Of a stretch of DNA of 64,000 bases, positions 32,204 to 42,900 are shown piece after piece. The notes under the pieces are model-generated. The model saw only the letters and a list, made by a program, of their open reading frames with translations. It searched no databases and was not told the origin of the DNA. Origin of the DNA: DASSUC01 sp035650075 (GTDB lineage: Bacteria > Actinomycetota > Actinomycetes > Mycobacteriales > Micromonosporaceae); contig DASRII010000468.1 of NCBI GenBank assembly GCA_035650075.1, forward strand, positions 1 to 64,000, in the 5' to 3' direction. The position numbers and the translations under genes are program-made. Each line of letters opens with the position of its first letter. Position 1 is the first letter of the stretch.

Positions 32204-33133
32204 ATGCTTCCCACGCTCGACCAGATCCATGCCGCCCGGAAGGCCATTGCCGGCCTGGCGATCCGCACCCCGCTCGTACGACTGGACGCGGGCATCTACC
32301 TGAAGCTGGAGAACCTGCAACCGATCGGCTCGTTCAAGATTCGCGGGGCGGCCGCGTTGCTGACCTCTGTCGATCAGGCCACCCTGGCCGACGGTGTGGT
32401 GACCGCGTCGGCGGGCAACATGGGCCAGGCCGCGGCCTGGATGGCCGCCCGGCTCGGCATCGGGTGTACCGTGCTCGTCCCGTCCACCGCGCCGGATGCC
32501 AAGGTGCGGGCGATCGAGGCACGTGGCGCGACGGTTCGCCGGGTCACCCCCGAACAGTGGTGGCAGGCGTTCCAGGACCGCCGTTTCGACGGCGTATCCG
32601 GACTGTTCGTGCACGCGTTCGACGACCCGATGGTGATGGCCGGCAACGGCACGATCGGCCTGGAGATCGCCGAGGACCTGCCCGATGTGGCGACCGTGCT
32701 GGTGCCGTGGGGCGGTGGCGGCCTGTCCTGCGGTATCGCGACGGCCCTGCGCGAGGTCGCGCCGCGGGCCAGGGTGTACGCGGCCGAGGTCGCGACCGCC
32801 GCGCCGTTCGCCGCCTCGCTGGCGGTCGGTGCGCCGACCACGGTCGACATGGCACCGTCCTTTGTAGACGGTATCGGCGGACCGGCGGTGTTTCCCGGCA
32901 TGTTCGCGCACGCGAGGGAGCTCGGCATCGACTCGCGGGTGGCCACAGTGGACGAGGTCGGTGCTGCCGTACGGCTGCTGGTCGAACGAGCCAAGGTCGT
33001 CGCCGAGGGCGCCGGCGCCACACCGGTCGCGTGTGCTCTGGCCGACGCGGCACCGCTGGACGCGCCCATCGTCTGCGTGGTGTCCGGCGGGATGATCGGA
33101 CTGTCCACTCTGGTCGAACTGCTTCGCGACTGA
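32204..33133 (+). CDS. Threonine/serine dehydratase-like PLP enzyme
   Basis: 309 residues of the tryptophan-synthase-beta fold. The Schiff-base lysine is K45 in GSFKIRGAA, followed by VTASAGNMGQAAAWMAARLG (substrate loop), VLVPSTAPDAKVRAIEARGA and the phosphate-binding glycine loop VPWGGGGLSCG. This pattern fits biosynthetic-type or catabolic threonine/serine ammonia-lyases without a C-terminal ACT domain. The exact substrate is open; diaminopropionate- or serine-racemase-like activity cannot be excluded. ATG 32204 gives the family N-terminus. It ends at a bidirectional hairpin facing the TetR unit. Confidence 0.85.
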   Translation: MLPTLDQIHAARKAIAGLAIRTPLVRLDAGIYLKLENLQPIGSFKIRGAAALLTSVDQATLADGVVTASAGNMGQAAAWMAARLGIGCTVLVPSTAPDAKVRAIEARGATVRRVTPEQWWQAFQDRRFDGVSGLFVHAFDDPMVMAGNGTIGLEIAEDLPDVATVLVPWGGGGLSCGIATALREVAPRARVYAAEVATAAPFAASLAVGAPTTVDMAPSFVDGIGGPAVFPGMFAHARELGIDSRVATVDEVGAAVRLLVERAKVVAEGAGATPVACALADAAPLDAPIVCVVSGGMIGLSTLVELLRD

Positions 33134-33142
33134 GACCGGTAC

Positions 33143-33171
33143 CGGGTGGCAGGCGATCGCCCCGCCACCCG
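33143..33171. terminator. Bidirectional hairpin between convergent units
   Basis: CGGGTGGC (33143-33150) pairs with GCCACCCG (33164-33171), an 8-bp perfect stem. The loop contains the palindrome GGCGATCGCC. It lies just after the dehydratase stop and just beyond the micro-ORF stop on the other strand, so it can serve both. Confidence 0.65.
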
Positions 33172-33184
33172 CGACCGTTGTCGG

Positions 33185-33238
33185 CTACTTCTTGCCCTTC
33201 TTGTTCTTCTTGCTCTTCTTCTTGCTCTTCTTGGCCAT
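33185..33238 (-). CDS. Lysine-rich 17-residue micro-protein
   Basis: The frame MAKKSKKKSKKNKKGKK is too short for normal gene callers, but ATG 33238 has an excellent ribosome site (GGAGGGAGGCGGAG within 25 bases upstream) and the peptide has 12 lysines among 17 residues with no acidic residue. It starts 17 bp after the TetR stop, so the two are probably co-transcribed. Short basic peptides of this kind may bind nucleic acid or ribosomes; no function can be assigned. Chance origin cannot be excluded, though poly-Lys coding by AAG in a 70 percent GC genome is unusual. Confidence 0.55.
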   Translation of the reverse strand: MAKKSKKKSKKNKKGKK

Positions 33239-33255
33239 GCTGCTCCGCCTCCCTC

Positions 33256-33897
33256 CTAGGATTTCTGTTGAGCCCTCTTGGCGGCCTTGCCGGTGGGCAC
33301 CGGTGGCGTGACGAATGTGGACTGCAGGAGCGCGGACAGTCTGCGCGCGAGCCGTTTCTGCGACCATCGCCGCGTGACGACGAGAGCCTCGAGGACGTCG
33401 AACGACATGAGCGCCCACAGCATGTCCGTGGCGGTCGGGACCGTCCACGGCGCGGCCAGCCGCGCCTCGGCCGCCAGCCTTTCGGCCAGGCGCCGGCAGG
33501 ACCCGCGCCACTGCCGCATGACCAGATCCCAGTAGTGCTCGGCGTCCGGATCGGCACCCTGAACGCGTTGGAACGCGCGGCCGAACGGGATGAGCTGGGT
33601 GTGGCAGCGGGCCAGATGGTGGGCCCACTCGTCCAGTGCCGTCGCCGCGTCGGGCGCCTGCCACACGGACTTCAGTGACGCGGCCATTTCCGCGGTCTCG
33701 TTGACGTACTCGTACAACGCGGCGATCAGCTCGGTCCGGGTGGCGAAATGCAGGTAGACCGAGCGGCGGGTGAGTCCGGCACGCTCGGCGACCGAGGTCA
33801 TGGTCAGCGCGGGTACACCGTCCTGCTCGACCAGTGCGCGAGCCGCGGCCAGCAGGGCGAGCCGCGTCCGGCGGCTGCGAGCGTTCTGCTGGGCCAC
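33256..33897 (-). CDS. TetR/AcrR family transcriptional regulator
   Basis: 213 residues. The N-terminal helix-turn-helix is clear: RTRLALLAAARALVEQDGVPALTMTSVAERAGLTRRSVYLHFATRTELIAALYEYV (about 10-65). The C-terminal ligand domain (about 70-200) is not assignable; the very end is basic (PVPTGKAAKRAQQKS). The GTG start has AGGACAGGT upstream. Two related palindromes immediately upstream (33915-33958) are strong candidates for its own operators, so it is probably autoregulated. The micro-ORF follows 17 bp later. Confidence 0.92.
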   Translation of the reverse strand: MAQQNARSRRTRLALLAAARALVEQDGVPALTMTSVAERAGLTRRSVYLHFATRTELIAALYEYVNETAEMAASLKSVWQAPDAATALDEWAHHLARCHTQLIPFGRAFQRVQGADPDAEHYWDLVMRQWRGSCRRLAERLAAEARLAAPWTVPTATDMLWALMSFDVLEALVVTRRWSQKRLARRLSALLQSTFVTPPVPTGKAAKRAQQKS

Positions 33898-33914
33898 TGA
33901 GACCTGTCCTTCCG

Positions 33915-33958
33915 ACTACACATGGTGTGTAGTTTCGGAAGTATACATGATGTGTAGT
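33915..33958 (-). promoter_or_regulatory. Two tandem palindromic operators, probably of the TetR regulator
   Basis: Site 1, ACTACACATGGTGTGTAGT (33915-33933), has perfect 8-bp arms around TGG. Site 2, AGTATACATGATGTGTAGT (33940-33958), matches it at 16 of 19 positions. Centres are 25 bp apart. Site 1 is 18 bp from the TetR start codon, the usual place for self-repression. On the same strand these bases are also the last 15 codons of the SARP gene. Confidence 0.8.
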
Positions 33959-36819
33959 TTGATGTCGTCGGCTCGAGGGTCGTCCAGTTCGGTGAAGATG
34001 GCCAAGGCGTGCCGCCAGTGTTCGTTGGCGCCATCGCGATCGCCGGCCTCGCTGAGCAGGTGGCCGAGCCCGTCGTAGGCGCTGGCTTCGTGACCCGGAT
34101 CGCCGATGTGCTGGGCGATGGTCAAAGCCTCCTGGAGACACTCGCGGGCTCGGGAGGCCTCCTTCTGCTCGCGGTACAGGCGGCCCACGGCGATCAGCCT
34201 GCCCGCTTCGCCATAGCGGAAGCCGATTTCGCGGCAGATGGCGTGCGCCCGCAGTTGGGCTTCGATCGCGGCGGCGCGATCACCCAGACCCTGATGTGCG
34301 TCACCGATCATGCCCCAGACGATGGCCTCACCACTGCGGTGGCCGACATCGTGACAGATGGCTCGAGCGGTGCGGAGGTACTCCAGTGCTTCGGCGTGGC
34401 GGTGCAGGTCGTTGAGAGTGGAACCGATGTTGCCGAGTGCGGCGGCCCGTCCGTACGAGTCGTCGAGTTCTCGAAGGATGTCGTGCCCCTCCTGGAGACA
34501 AGCGATCGCCTCGTCGAGCCGCTTCAGGCTGCCGAGGATGCCGCCGATGTTGACGAGTGCGCCGGCGACTCCGCGCTGGTCGCCGATCTCGCGGCGGATG
34601 GTCAGCGCCCGTTGGCACCACTCGAGCGCTTCGACGTTGCGTCCGCCCATCATCAGTAACGTGCCACGGTTGTTGACGATGGTCGCCTGCGCCTTGAGAT
34701 CGCCGAGGTGGATCGTCGCGGCTTCGGCGTCGTCGTGGGTGGCCCGAATGTCCTCGATGCCCCCTCGCAGCGCGTAGTGGACGCGAAGCGCGTGGGCGAG
34801 TTGCCACGCGTGCTGCGGCCAGCCATGAGCGGCGGCGTGATGGACCGCCGCTACCAGGTTGGCCCGTTCGACATCCAGCCACTCGAGCGCCTGCGCGGGC
34901 TCGGTGACCGGGGGAGCGCTGCTCGGTGGGTGGGTGACAGCCGACTCGACCTGGGGACGGGTGGGCTCGACGAGGTCACACGCGAGGTCGACGGTCTGCA
35001 AGTAGTAGTCGTACAGGCGGCGGAGGGCTGCCGCGATAGCGTCGGTAGGCTCTTCGGAATCGACGGTGAGACGGGCGAACTCGCACACCAGGCGATGGAA
35101 CAAGTACCGTCCGGGCGTACGTTGCGTCACGAGATGCAGATCGAGCAACGACTCCAGCAAAGCTTCCGCCTTCTCCACCCGGATGTCGGCGAGAGCAGCG
35201 GCCGCGTAGGCGTCGAAGTCACGGCCCGGGTGCAGTCCGAGGAGCCGGAACAGGCGCTGCTCGTCGGGGCCGAGATGCCGATAGGAAAGAGCTAGCGCCG
35301 AGGAGACACTGCGGTCCTCGAGGGACAGTTCGACGAGCCGGTGACTCCGCTGGAGTCGGTCGGCCAGATCCGCTACTGTCCACTGTGGACGACTGGCCAG
35401 ACGAGCACCGGCGATCCGAACCGCCAGCGGCAGCCGCCCGCACAGCTGCACGACACGGGCCACCGCGTCCGCATCCGCGGCGGCTCGTGGTCCGGCCACA
35501 GCACAGAACAGCGCCGCGGAATCCGAGGCAGGCAACAGGTCCAGGAAGAGCTGTGCGGCGGCATCCAACGCGGACAATCGCCGACGGCTCGTGATCAGCA
35601 CCAGGCAGTCGCCGGTGCCGGGAAGCAACGGGCGTACCTGCTCGACGGCTGCCGCGTCGTCCAGCACCAGCAGCAGCCGGCGCCGCGCCGCCTCGGTACG
35701 CCACCTGGCCGCCCGTTCGTCGAGGCCGTCAGGGATCCGCTGCGTCGGTACACCGATCGAGCGCAAGAGGTAATCCAACGCCTCACTCGAATCCATCGGG
35801 TCGGCACCGGCGGTGTGGGCGCGCAGGTCCAGGAACAGCTGCCCATCGGGAAACCCGCCGGCCAGCCGGTGCGCAACGTGCACGGCCAGTGTGGTCTTGC
35901 CGATACCCGCCATACCGCCGATCGCCGAAATCGTCACCGGCCGACCCGATCGCACAGCCGCGATGATCTGGTCCACCTCGTTGCCGCGGCCGATGAAGTC
36001 GGGCAGGTTCCTGGGCAGTTGTGCCGGTTGCCCGACCGCCTGGGCCAGGATCGGCGCACGCGGTGCAGGTCCGGCGTCGTCGACCTCGTCACGCAGGATC
36101 CCCACATAGAGTTGCTGCAGGGCCGGACCCGGTTCCACACCGAGCTGTTCGCGTAGGAGCCCGCGAACCTGATGGAACTCCTCCAGCGCGTCGGCGCGCC
36201 GACCGCACCAGTACAGCGCGAGCATGAGGCATTCGCGCAGGCTCTCTCGGTAGGGGTGCTCGGCAACCACGGCGGAAAGCTCTCCGATGATGTCGCGGTG
36301 AGCGCCGAGCTCGAGGTCGATCCGGATGCGCTCCTCCAGCGCGGTCAACCGGTGCTCCTCCAGCCGGTTCGCCTCGGTCACGACGGCGGGGAGGTCCCGC
36401 GCGTCGGGATACGCCGGCCCGCGCCACAGGTCCAGGCCTCGCTGCAGGAAGGCCCGGGCGGCGACCAGGTCGGCCTGCGCGCGGGCGGCGCTCGCGTCCG
36501 ACACCAGGCGGTTGAAGGTGTACGCATCCAGCTCGTCGGGCGCGACGGTCAACTGGTACCCGGACGGACCGAACACGATCCGACCGTCTTCGCCGAGAGC
36601 GCGGCGCAGGCGGTGCACGTACACATGAAGGGTTTTGTGGGCGCTCCGCGGCGGCGCACCGCTCCATAGCGCATCGGCCACGGCGTCGGCGCGTAATGGC
36701 CGTGCGGCGTTGCAAATAAGAAGCGTCAGAAGCCGCTGCAACATAGCGGTCGGTATCGCGATCGGCCGGTCTTCCCGGCGGACGGTCAACGGACCCAGCA
36801 CCCCGAATTCGATCACCAC
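33916..36819 (-). CDS. AfsR/SARP-family regulator with NB-ARC and TPR domains (copy 1)
   Basis: 967 residues. Order: winged-helix DNA-binding domain (about 1-95, EFGVLGPLTVRREDRPI, LYVYVHRLRRALG-like HVYVHRLRRALGEDGRIV), bacterial transcriptional activator domain (about 97-245), NB-ARC ATPase (Walker A GMAGIGKTTLAVHVAH about 305, Walker B RRRLLLVLDDAAA about 390) and C-terminal tetratricopeptide repeats (about 690-940, e.g. RGTLLMMGGRNVEALEWCQRAL). This is the AfsR layout: a STAND-type, signal-triggered activator. It diverges across 146 bp from the giant Rhs gene, its likely target. Its last codons lie inside the TetR operators; the natural stop may have been slightly earlier. Confidence 0.92.
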   Translation of the reverse strand: MVIEFGVLGPLTVRREDRPIAIPTAMLQRLLTLLICNAARPLRADAVADALWSGAPPRSAHKTLHVYVHRLRRALGEDGRIVFGPSGYQLTVAPDELDAYTFNRLVSDASAARAQADLVAARAFLQRGLDLWRGPAYPDARDLPAVVTEANRLEEHRLTALEERIRIDLELGAHRDIIGELSAVVAEHPYRESLRECLMLALYWCGRRADALEEFHQVRGLLREQLGVEPGPALQQLYVGILRDEVDDAGPAPRAPILAQAVGQPAQLPRNLPDFIGRGNEVDQIIAAVRSGRPVTISAIGGMAGIGKTTLAVHVAHRLAGGFPDGQLFLDLRAHTAGADPMDSSEALDYLLRSIGVPTQRIPDGLDERAARWRTEAARRRLLLVLDDAAAVEQVRPLLPGTGDCLVLITSRRRLSALDAAAQLFLDLLPASDSAALFCAVAGPRAAADADAVARVVQLCGRLPLAVRIAGARLASRPQWTVADLADRLQRSHRLVELSLEDRSVSSALALSYRHLGPDEQRLFRLLGLHPGRDFDAYAAAALADIRVEKAEALLESLLDLHLVTQRTPGRYLFHRLVCEFARLTVDSEEPTDAIAAALRRLYDYYLQTVDLACDLVEPTRPQVESAVTHPPSSAPPVTEPAQALEWLDVERANLVAAVHHAAAHGWPQHAWQLAHALRVHYALRGGIEDIRATHDDAEAATIHLGDLKAQATIVNNRGTLLMMGGRNVEALEWCQRALTIRREIGDQRGVAGALVNIGGILGSLKRLDEAIACLQEGHDILRELDDSYGRAAALGNIGSTLNDLHRHAEALEYLRTARAICHDVGHRSGEAIVWGMIGDAHQGLGDRAAAIEAQLRAHAICREIGFRYGEAGRLIAVGRLYREQKEASRARECLQEALTIAQHIGDPGHEASAYDGLGHLLSEAGDRDGANEHWRHALAIFTELDDPRADDIKLHIMYTSETTHHV

Positions 36820-36965
36820 CGCCCCCGAAAACGGCAGACACAGCCGAGCAATGGTCTCCCGGCGATGTGAACGCCGTCAATGGGCCGCTGAGCTGGGATT
36901 CTACCGCCGTGCAACCGGTCGCCCGGACGATCTGCCCGTCATCTGCCGAGCAGAGGAGTTCGACC

Positions 36966-39900
36966 GTGTCGATCGACGTTCGAGTCCGGGTTCGCGGTCC
37001 GATGCGGCGGCTGGTCCATCCGGTCACCGCGGTTGTCATGGCAAGCCTGATCGTCGGAATGCCTCTGCCGGCGCTGGCCGAGCCCGTGCTGCCACCCGGG
37101 GCATCGCTGACCGCCCCGCGTCAGGCGGTGGGCAGCGCGGCCGGCCGTGCACATGAGACGTCGACGGCCGCGACGACGGCACGGTCGGCTCGGACGGGTC
37201 GTGAGCGGGCTCGCCCACCCGTGCCGGGTGCGGTAGGCCCCGAGCGCAGGTACCCCGATCCCGTGATACCGGGGTCGGGGTCGGCACCGGTTGGTGAGCA
37301 GCGGGTGACGCTGTCGGCGAACCCGGGCCTGCCGCGTACCGTCGACGCAGGAAGTCCGATGGAGGTGGTGTCCGAGCGGACGCCACGCTCCACCGTCTTC
37401 GCCAATCCTGATGGCACGCGGACGCTGCGCATCTACGATGGGGTCGCGTTCGTGCGTCGTCCCAACGGCGGCCTGGTGGAGCTGGACACGGCGCTGCGCC
37501 CGGGTCCCGACGGTCGGCTGGTGCCCGGTGCGGCGGCGAACGTCTCGATGGCTGCACTGTCCACGGATGCGGCGGTCGGTGGTATCGGGTTCGGTCCGGA
37601 CACCTGGGTCGGGTTCGGGATCCGGGACGCGATCGGCAAGCCAGCCACCATCGACGGGGCCACGGCCACCTACGCCGGGGTGCGGCCAGGGGCCGATCTG
37701 GTGCTCACCGCGACCGACTGGGGGTTCGAGGAAGACATAATCCTGCGGTCGAAGGACGCGCCGACGTCCTGGACGTTTCCGCTGTCGTTGCGGGGGCTGA
37801 CGCCGGAGTTGGACACCGGCACGGGAACCGTCGTGTTCAAGGATGGGTCGGGCAAGGTGCGCGGGTTCATCCCGCCGGGGTTCATGGTGGACTCCAATGT
37901 GGACCCACGGCGGGGAACCGGCGAGCGGTCCAACAACGTGACCTACACGTTGCAGCAGGACCGCAACGGTTGGGCGGTGCGGGTCGACCTCGACGCGGCG
38001 TGGCTGCGCGACCCGGCGCGGGTGTTTCCGGTGACGGTGGACCCGGCGTTTCGGGATGACGCGGAGAGCGATGACACGTTCGTCTCGTCGCGGGAGATGG
38101 CCAACCGCAACAACTCCAGTGAGAGCAACCTGCCGGTCGGTACGTACAACGGCGGGGCGGAGAAGTCCGCGTCCTACGTGCACTTCGATCAGTTGAAGTC
38201 CACGCTGGCCAACCGGTACATCCTCGGCGCGTCAGCGAACTTCTGGAACTACTGGTCGTCCTCGTGCTCGGCCCGGCCGGTGACGGTGTACAAGGTGACC
38301 CAACCGTGGGTCGGTTCGACGACCAAGACGTGGGCCGGGCCGGCATACGATGCCGCGAGTCCACTGTCGACCCGTACGTTCGCGCATGGCCACACCAACT
38401 GCCCGGGTGGTGCGTGGGAGTCGTTCGCCTTGCCGGCCGACCGGGTGATGGGTTGGGTGCACGGTACCGAGTCGTTCTACGGGTTGACCCTGCGGGCGTC
38501 GCTGACCGACAGCCTGGGCTGGCGGCGGTTCTCCTCGGCCAACTTCAGCGACACCCCCGCGCGTCCGTTCCTGGACGTGAACTACGCCGACCAGGGCGCC
38601 CGGTACGCCTTGCCCGTCGCTGTGTTCAGCCCACCGGTGACCGCGACCAGCGCGGGTCGCATCACCATCCGCGTAACCAACTGGGGTTCGACCACGTGGA
38701 CGCCGACGAACGGGTATCGACTGACGTACAAGGTACTCAACAGTTCCGGCGGGGTCATCCAGAATGGACCGCTCATCAACCTACCCGGCAATGCCGGGCC
38801 ACATCAGTCGATCGACGTCCCGGTCGACGTGGCACCCATTGGCGCGTCGGGGAACTTCACGCTTCGGGTCGACATGGTCAACCCGTCGGGCGCCTCGTTC
38901 AATACGACATATGGTGTTCCGTTCGGCGACGTGCCGTTCACCATCGCCAACGGTCCACCGACCATCCTGGGAAACAACCCGCCGAACAACGCGGTGGTCG
39001 ACACCCTTCGACCCACGCTGTGGGCCGACTACTACGACCCGGACAACACGCCGGCTGGCGTGCGCCGGTTCACGTACCGGATCTGCAACGGCACGCCACA
39101 GGTGCCCGTAGGCTGCCAGACGTCCGGTCAGATCTCATCCGCGACCTGGATGGTCCCGGCCGGGACGCTGGCTTGGGGAAAGACATCGTTCTGGTACGTC
39201 ACCGTCTCCGACACGATTGGGTCCAGCCCGGAGATCGGGCCGCTCTACTTCACGCCATTCGTCGCGCAGCCCACCTTGACGAGCCATCTGGCCAGTGCCG
39301 GCGAGGAGAGTGAGGTACCGGGCCTGAACCCGTTGGCGGGCAACTACGCCAGTACGGTGACCGATGCGTCGGTGGCCGTGGCAGGTCCGGCCCTGGCGAT
39401 CACCCGTACCTACAACTCGCAGGATCCTCGCATATCCGGGGCATTCGGCGTCGGGTGGGGGAGTCCGCTCGACCAGAAGTTGCAGGAGGAGGCGCCGGAC
39501 GGCAACGTGGTGATCACGACGGAGTCGGGTCGCCGGATGCGCTTCGGTCGGAGCTCGGACGGCACCTTTGTGCCACCGGCGGGTGCAAACCTGACGCTGG
39601 TACGCACGACTGGTTCGTGGACGCTGCGCGACCCCCGTGGTTTCAAGCGAGTCTTCGACGACGTCGGGCGCCTGACGTCCGTAACGGATGGCGATGGCAG
39701 AGTCCAGTCGTTCCGGTACCACTCATGGGGCGTCCTGGATCGGATCGTGGACGAGACCAGTGGCCGTTCGCTGCGGATCACATGGTCGTCGGGCCGCGTG
39801 TCGGCGGTGTCGACCGATCCGCCGGCGGTCGGGGCGCCCGAACCGACGTGGACCTACACGTACACCGGCAACCTGTTGACGTCAGCGTGCACACCGTTGT

Positions 39901-42900
39901 CGGTACAGTCCTGTACGACCTACGAGTACAGCACATCCTCGCAGTACCGCTCGGTGGTGATGGACGACGACCCGGTTGCGTACTGGCCGTTCGGCGAGAC
40001 GACTGGGAGCGTGGCTGAGAACGTCGTCGCCCGTACCGCGGGCAAATACGACGGGACCTACAGCAACGTCACGTTCGGGACCCAAGGCGCTCTAGGGGGC
40101 TCGACGGATCCAGCCGCCAGCTTCACGGCAAGCTCGGGCAGTTCGGTGGCGCTGCCGACCAACCTGTTCAACTCGTCCCTCGGGTACACGGTCGAGTTCT
40201 GGTACAAGGCCGATCCGGGCGCGAGCGGCGTCCTGCTCGGCCAGCAGAATACGCCATTGTCCGGCTCCCCGACGAACTCCCTGCCGCTGGTCTATGTCGG
40301 CACCAACGGCTGGCTCTGCGACGCCAACCCCGTGTCGCCCACGACGACGGTATGCGGCAACGGCACCGTCGCCGACGGGCAGTGGCACCAAATCGTCCTC
40401 ACTCTCTTCAACAGCCTGGCCGAGATGTACATCGACGGTGCGTGGGACGGCAGCAGCGGCACCACCAACGGGACTCCGGCCGACCACCGGGACATGTCCT
40501 ATACGTTCGTCGGTAACGGCCGAGCCACCGGCCCGACCCGGATGTACGCGCCCACCGGCCCCGTGAACTTCCCGTTCACCGGTCTGATCGACGACGTGGC
40601 CTTCTACCGCCACCCGCTCACCGCGGCTCAGGTGGCTGCGCACTACGCGGCCGGTACCGCGGCGGGCCGGCTTGTCAAGGTGACCGAACCAGGCGGCTTT
40701 GTCGCGACCCAGCTCAGCCACGACCCGATGACCGGTAGGATCACCACACTGACCGACCGGCACGGTACCGTGTGGAACCTCAGCGATCCGGTTCCGGATG
40801 ACGGCGACCAGGTCGTCACGCTGTCGCCGAACACCGGCGAGTCAATCACCTACCGGTACGACGCGGAGCGGAACGGGCGCCTCATCTCGAGAACCGACAC
40901 GTTCGGTCAGACGACGCGGGAGTACAACGCGGCCGGGTTCCTATCGAAAGTGACTGATCCGAACGGAAACGCAACCGTCTTCGATACCGATGCCCGGGGC
41001 AATGTGCTGGGGCGGACGACGTGTCGAGCCGTGGGCAACTGCGCGACGGAATACGCCGGCTACTTCCTCAATGCCTCCGACCCGTTGGATCCGCGTAACG
41101 ACGTCCGGGTCTGGCAAGCCGACGGCCGATCGGCCTCGGCTTCGGACACGACCTTCCGAACGACGTACGACATAGACGCGGCGGGCAGAGTCACCAAGGC
41201 CACCTTGCCGAAACCAGCGGGCCAGAGCAGCGCGCCGACCGAACTGTTCAACTACACCAACGGTACCGAACCAGCCGACGGCAACACGGTTGTCTACACC
41301 AAAGCCACCCAGTCCCGTACGTTCCAGCGGGCAGACCAGACGGTGCTGTCGCTGTCTGGGGACGACAATTACCAGCAGATCACCCTGCCGTTCCCGGTGA
41401 CCTTCTACGGCGCGACGTACAGCAACGCATGGGTGTCCACGAACGGCAACGTCAGCTTCGAGAACCCCGGCGAAAGCAGCTACTTCAACGTGGCCTTGCC
41501 AACGTCGTCGAAGCCCAACCTGGCCGCCTACCCGTTCTGGGACGACCTGGTCGTCGACGCCTCGGCCAGTGTCCGGACGGCGGTGACTGGTACTGCGCCG
41601 AACCGTACGTTCATCGTCGAGTGGCGCAATGTCTGTCCGTACGGCGACACGGCGAAGCGGCTCGATTTCCAGGTGGCGCTGGCGGAGTCTGGTGAGATCA
41701 GCTTCAACTACGCGGGCATCGATGCGGTGCCGTGGGAGCAGGGTGAATCCGCGACAACCGGAGTCGAGTCTGCCGACGGTCAACGGGCTACTCAGCACTC
41801 GAACCTTCAGCCCGTACTGGCTTCCGGCACCGCCGTGGTGTTCACTCCGGGCCAGGCCAGGATGCCGGCGGGTCTACTGCTGTCGTCCACCGCCACCAAC
41901 GGCGGCATCGAGCGCCATTTCTACAGCGGGTCCGGCGACCGGATCCGTACCGTCGACCAGGCCGGGTTGACCACGGTGAGGACGTACGACCGGCTCGGGC
42001 GCGTCACCGCCACCACAACGTCGACGGCGACGGAGAACTTCGGTACGACGTCGTTCACGTACAACGCCGCGTCGTTGCCGGCCACGCGCACCGGGCCGGG
42101 GGTGTTGAACTCGGTGATGGGGGTGACGCATACGGCGGTGACGACATACGGCTACGACGCGATGGGCCGGATGACCACCCAGACCGTCTCGGACAGCACG
42201 GGTGGGGATGCGGCGCGCACGTGGACCTACGGCTACGATCCGGCCGGGCGGTTGATCTCGTCGAGGACTCCGGACGGTGCCACGACCACTCAGGAGTGGA
42301 ACAACCGGGGTGAGACGGTGAAGGTCACCCGGCCCGGTGGCCTGGTGTCGGAGTATGTCTACGACGAGGCGCATCGGATGATCGAGACGGCCGCGACCGG
42401 TCCCGGGGTCGACCCGATGACACCGGGCGCTACGCGGCTGGTGTTGGAGTCGCGCGCCTACGATCCGGCCGGTCGGTTGGCGTCGGCTGTGGACGCCATG
42501 GGTCGGGAGACGGGTTACACGTATTACAGCGACAACCGGCTGGCCACGACGAGCCGGGTTCGCCGTGACGCCCTCGGCAATGTGACCTCCACCACCGTAC
42601 TGTCCGATGTGGACTATGACCGGGCGGGTAACGTCATCCGGTCGACGGGTTTGGGTGGGGTGTCGACGACGTACACGTACGACGCCGCGGGATACCTGGC
42701 CACGTCGGTACTCGACCCCGGTGGACTGGCTCGCACGACCAGCTACACGCGCAACAAGGATGGCACGGTGTCACGCCAGACCCGGACCGGGGCGGCGTCA
42801 CCGGGTCGGACCGAGAAGACCGACTACGCCTACGACACCGTTGGCCGGCTGACAACATCCACTGTGGACAATACCGGCGGCAGCCCGGCGAGTCTGGTCA

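Noticed and set aside
36867..36965. Upstream extension of the Rhs 1 frame
   Set aside because: The longer start has no ribosome site and would put 33 non-hydrophobic residues before the signal peptide; GTG 36966 has AGAGGAG at good spacing.
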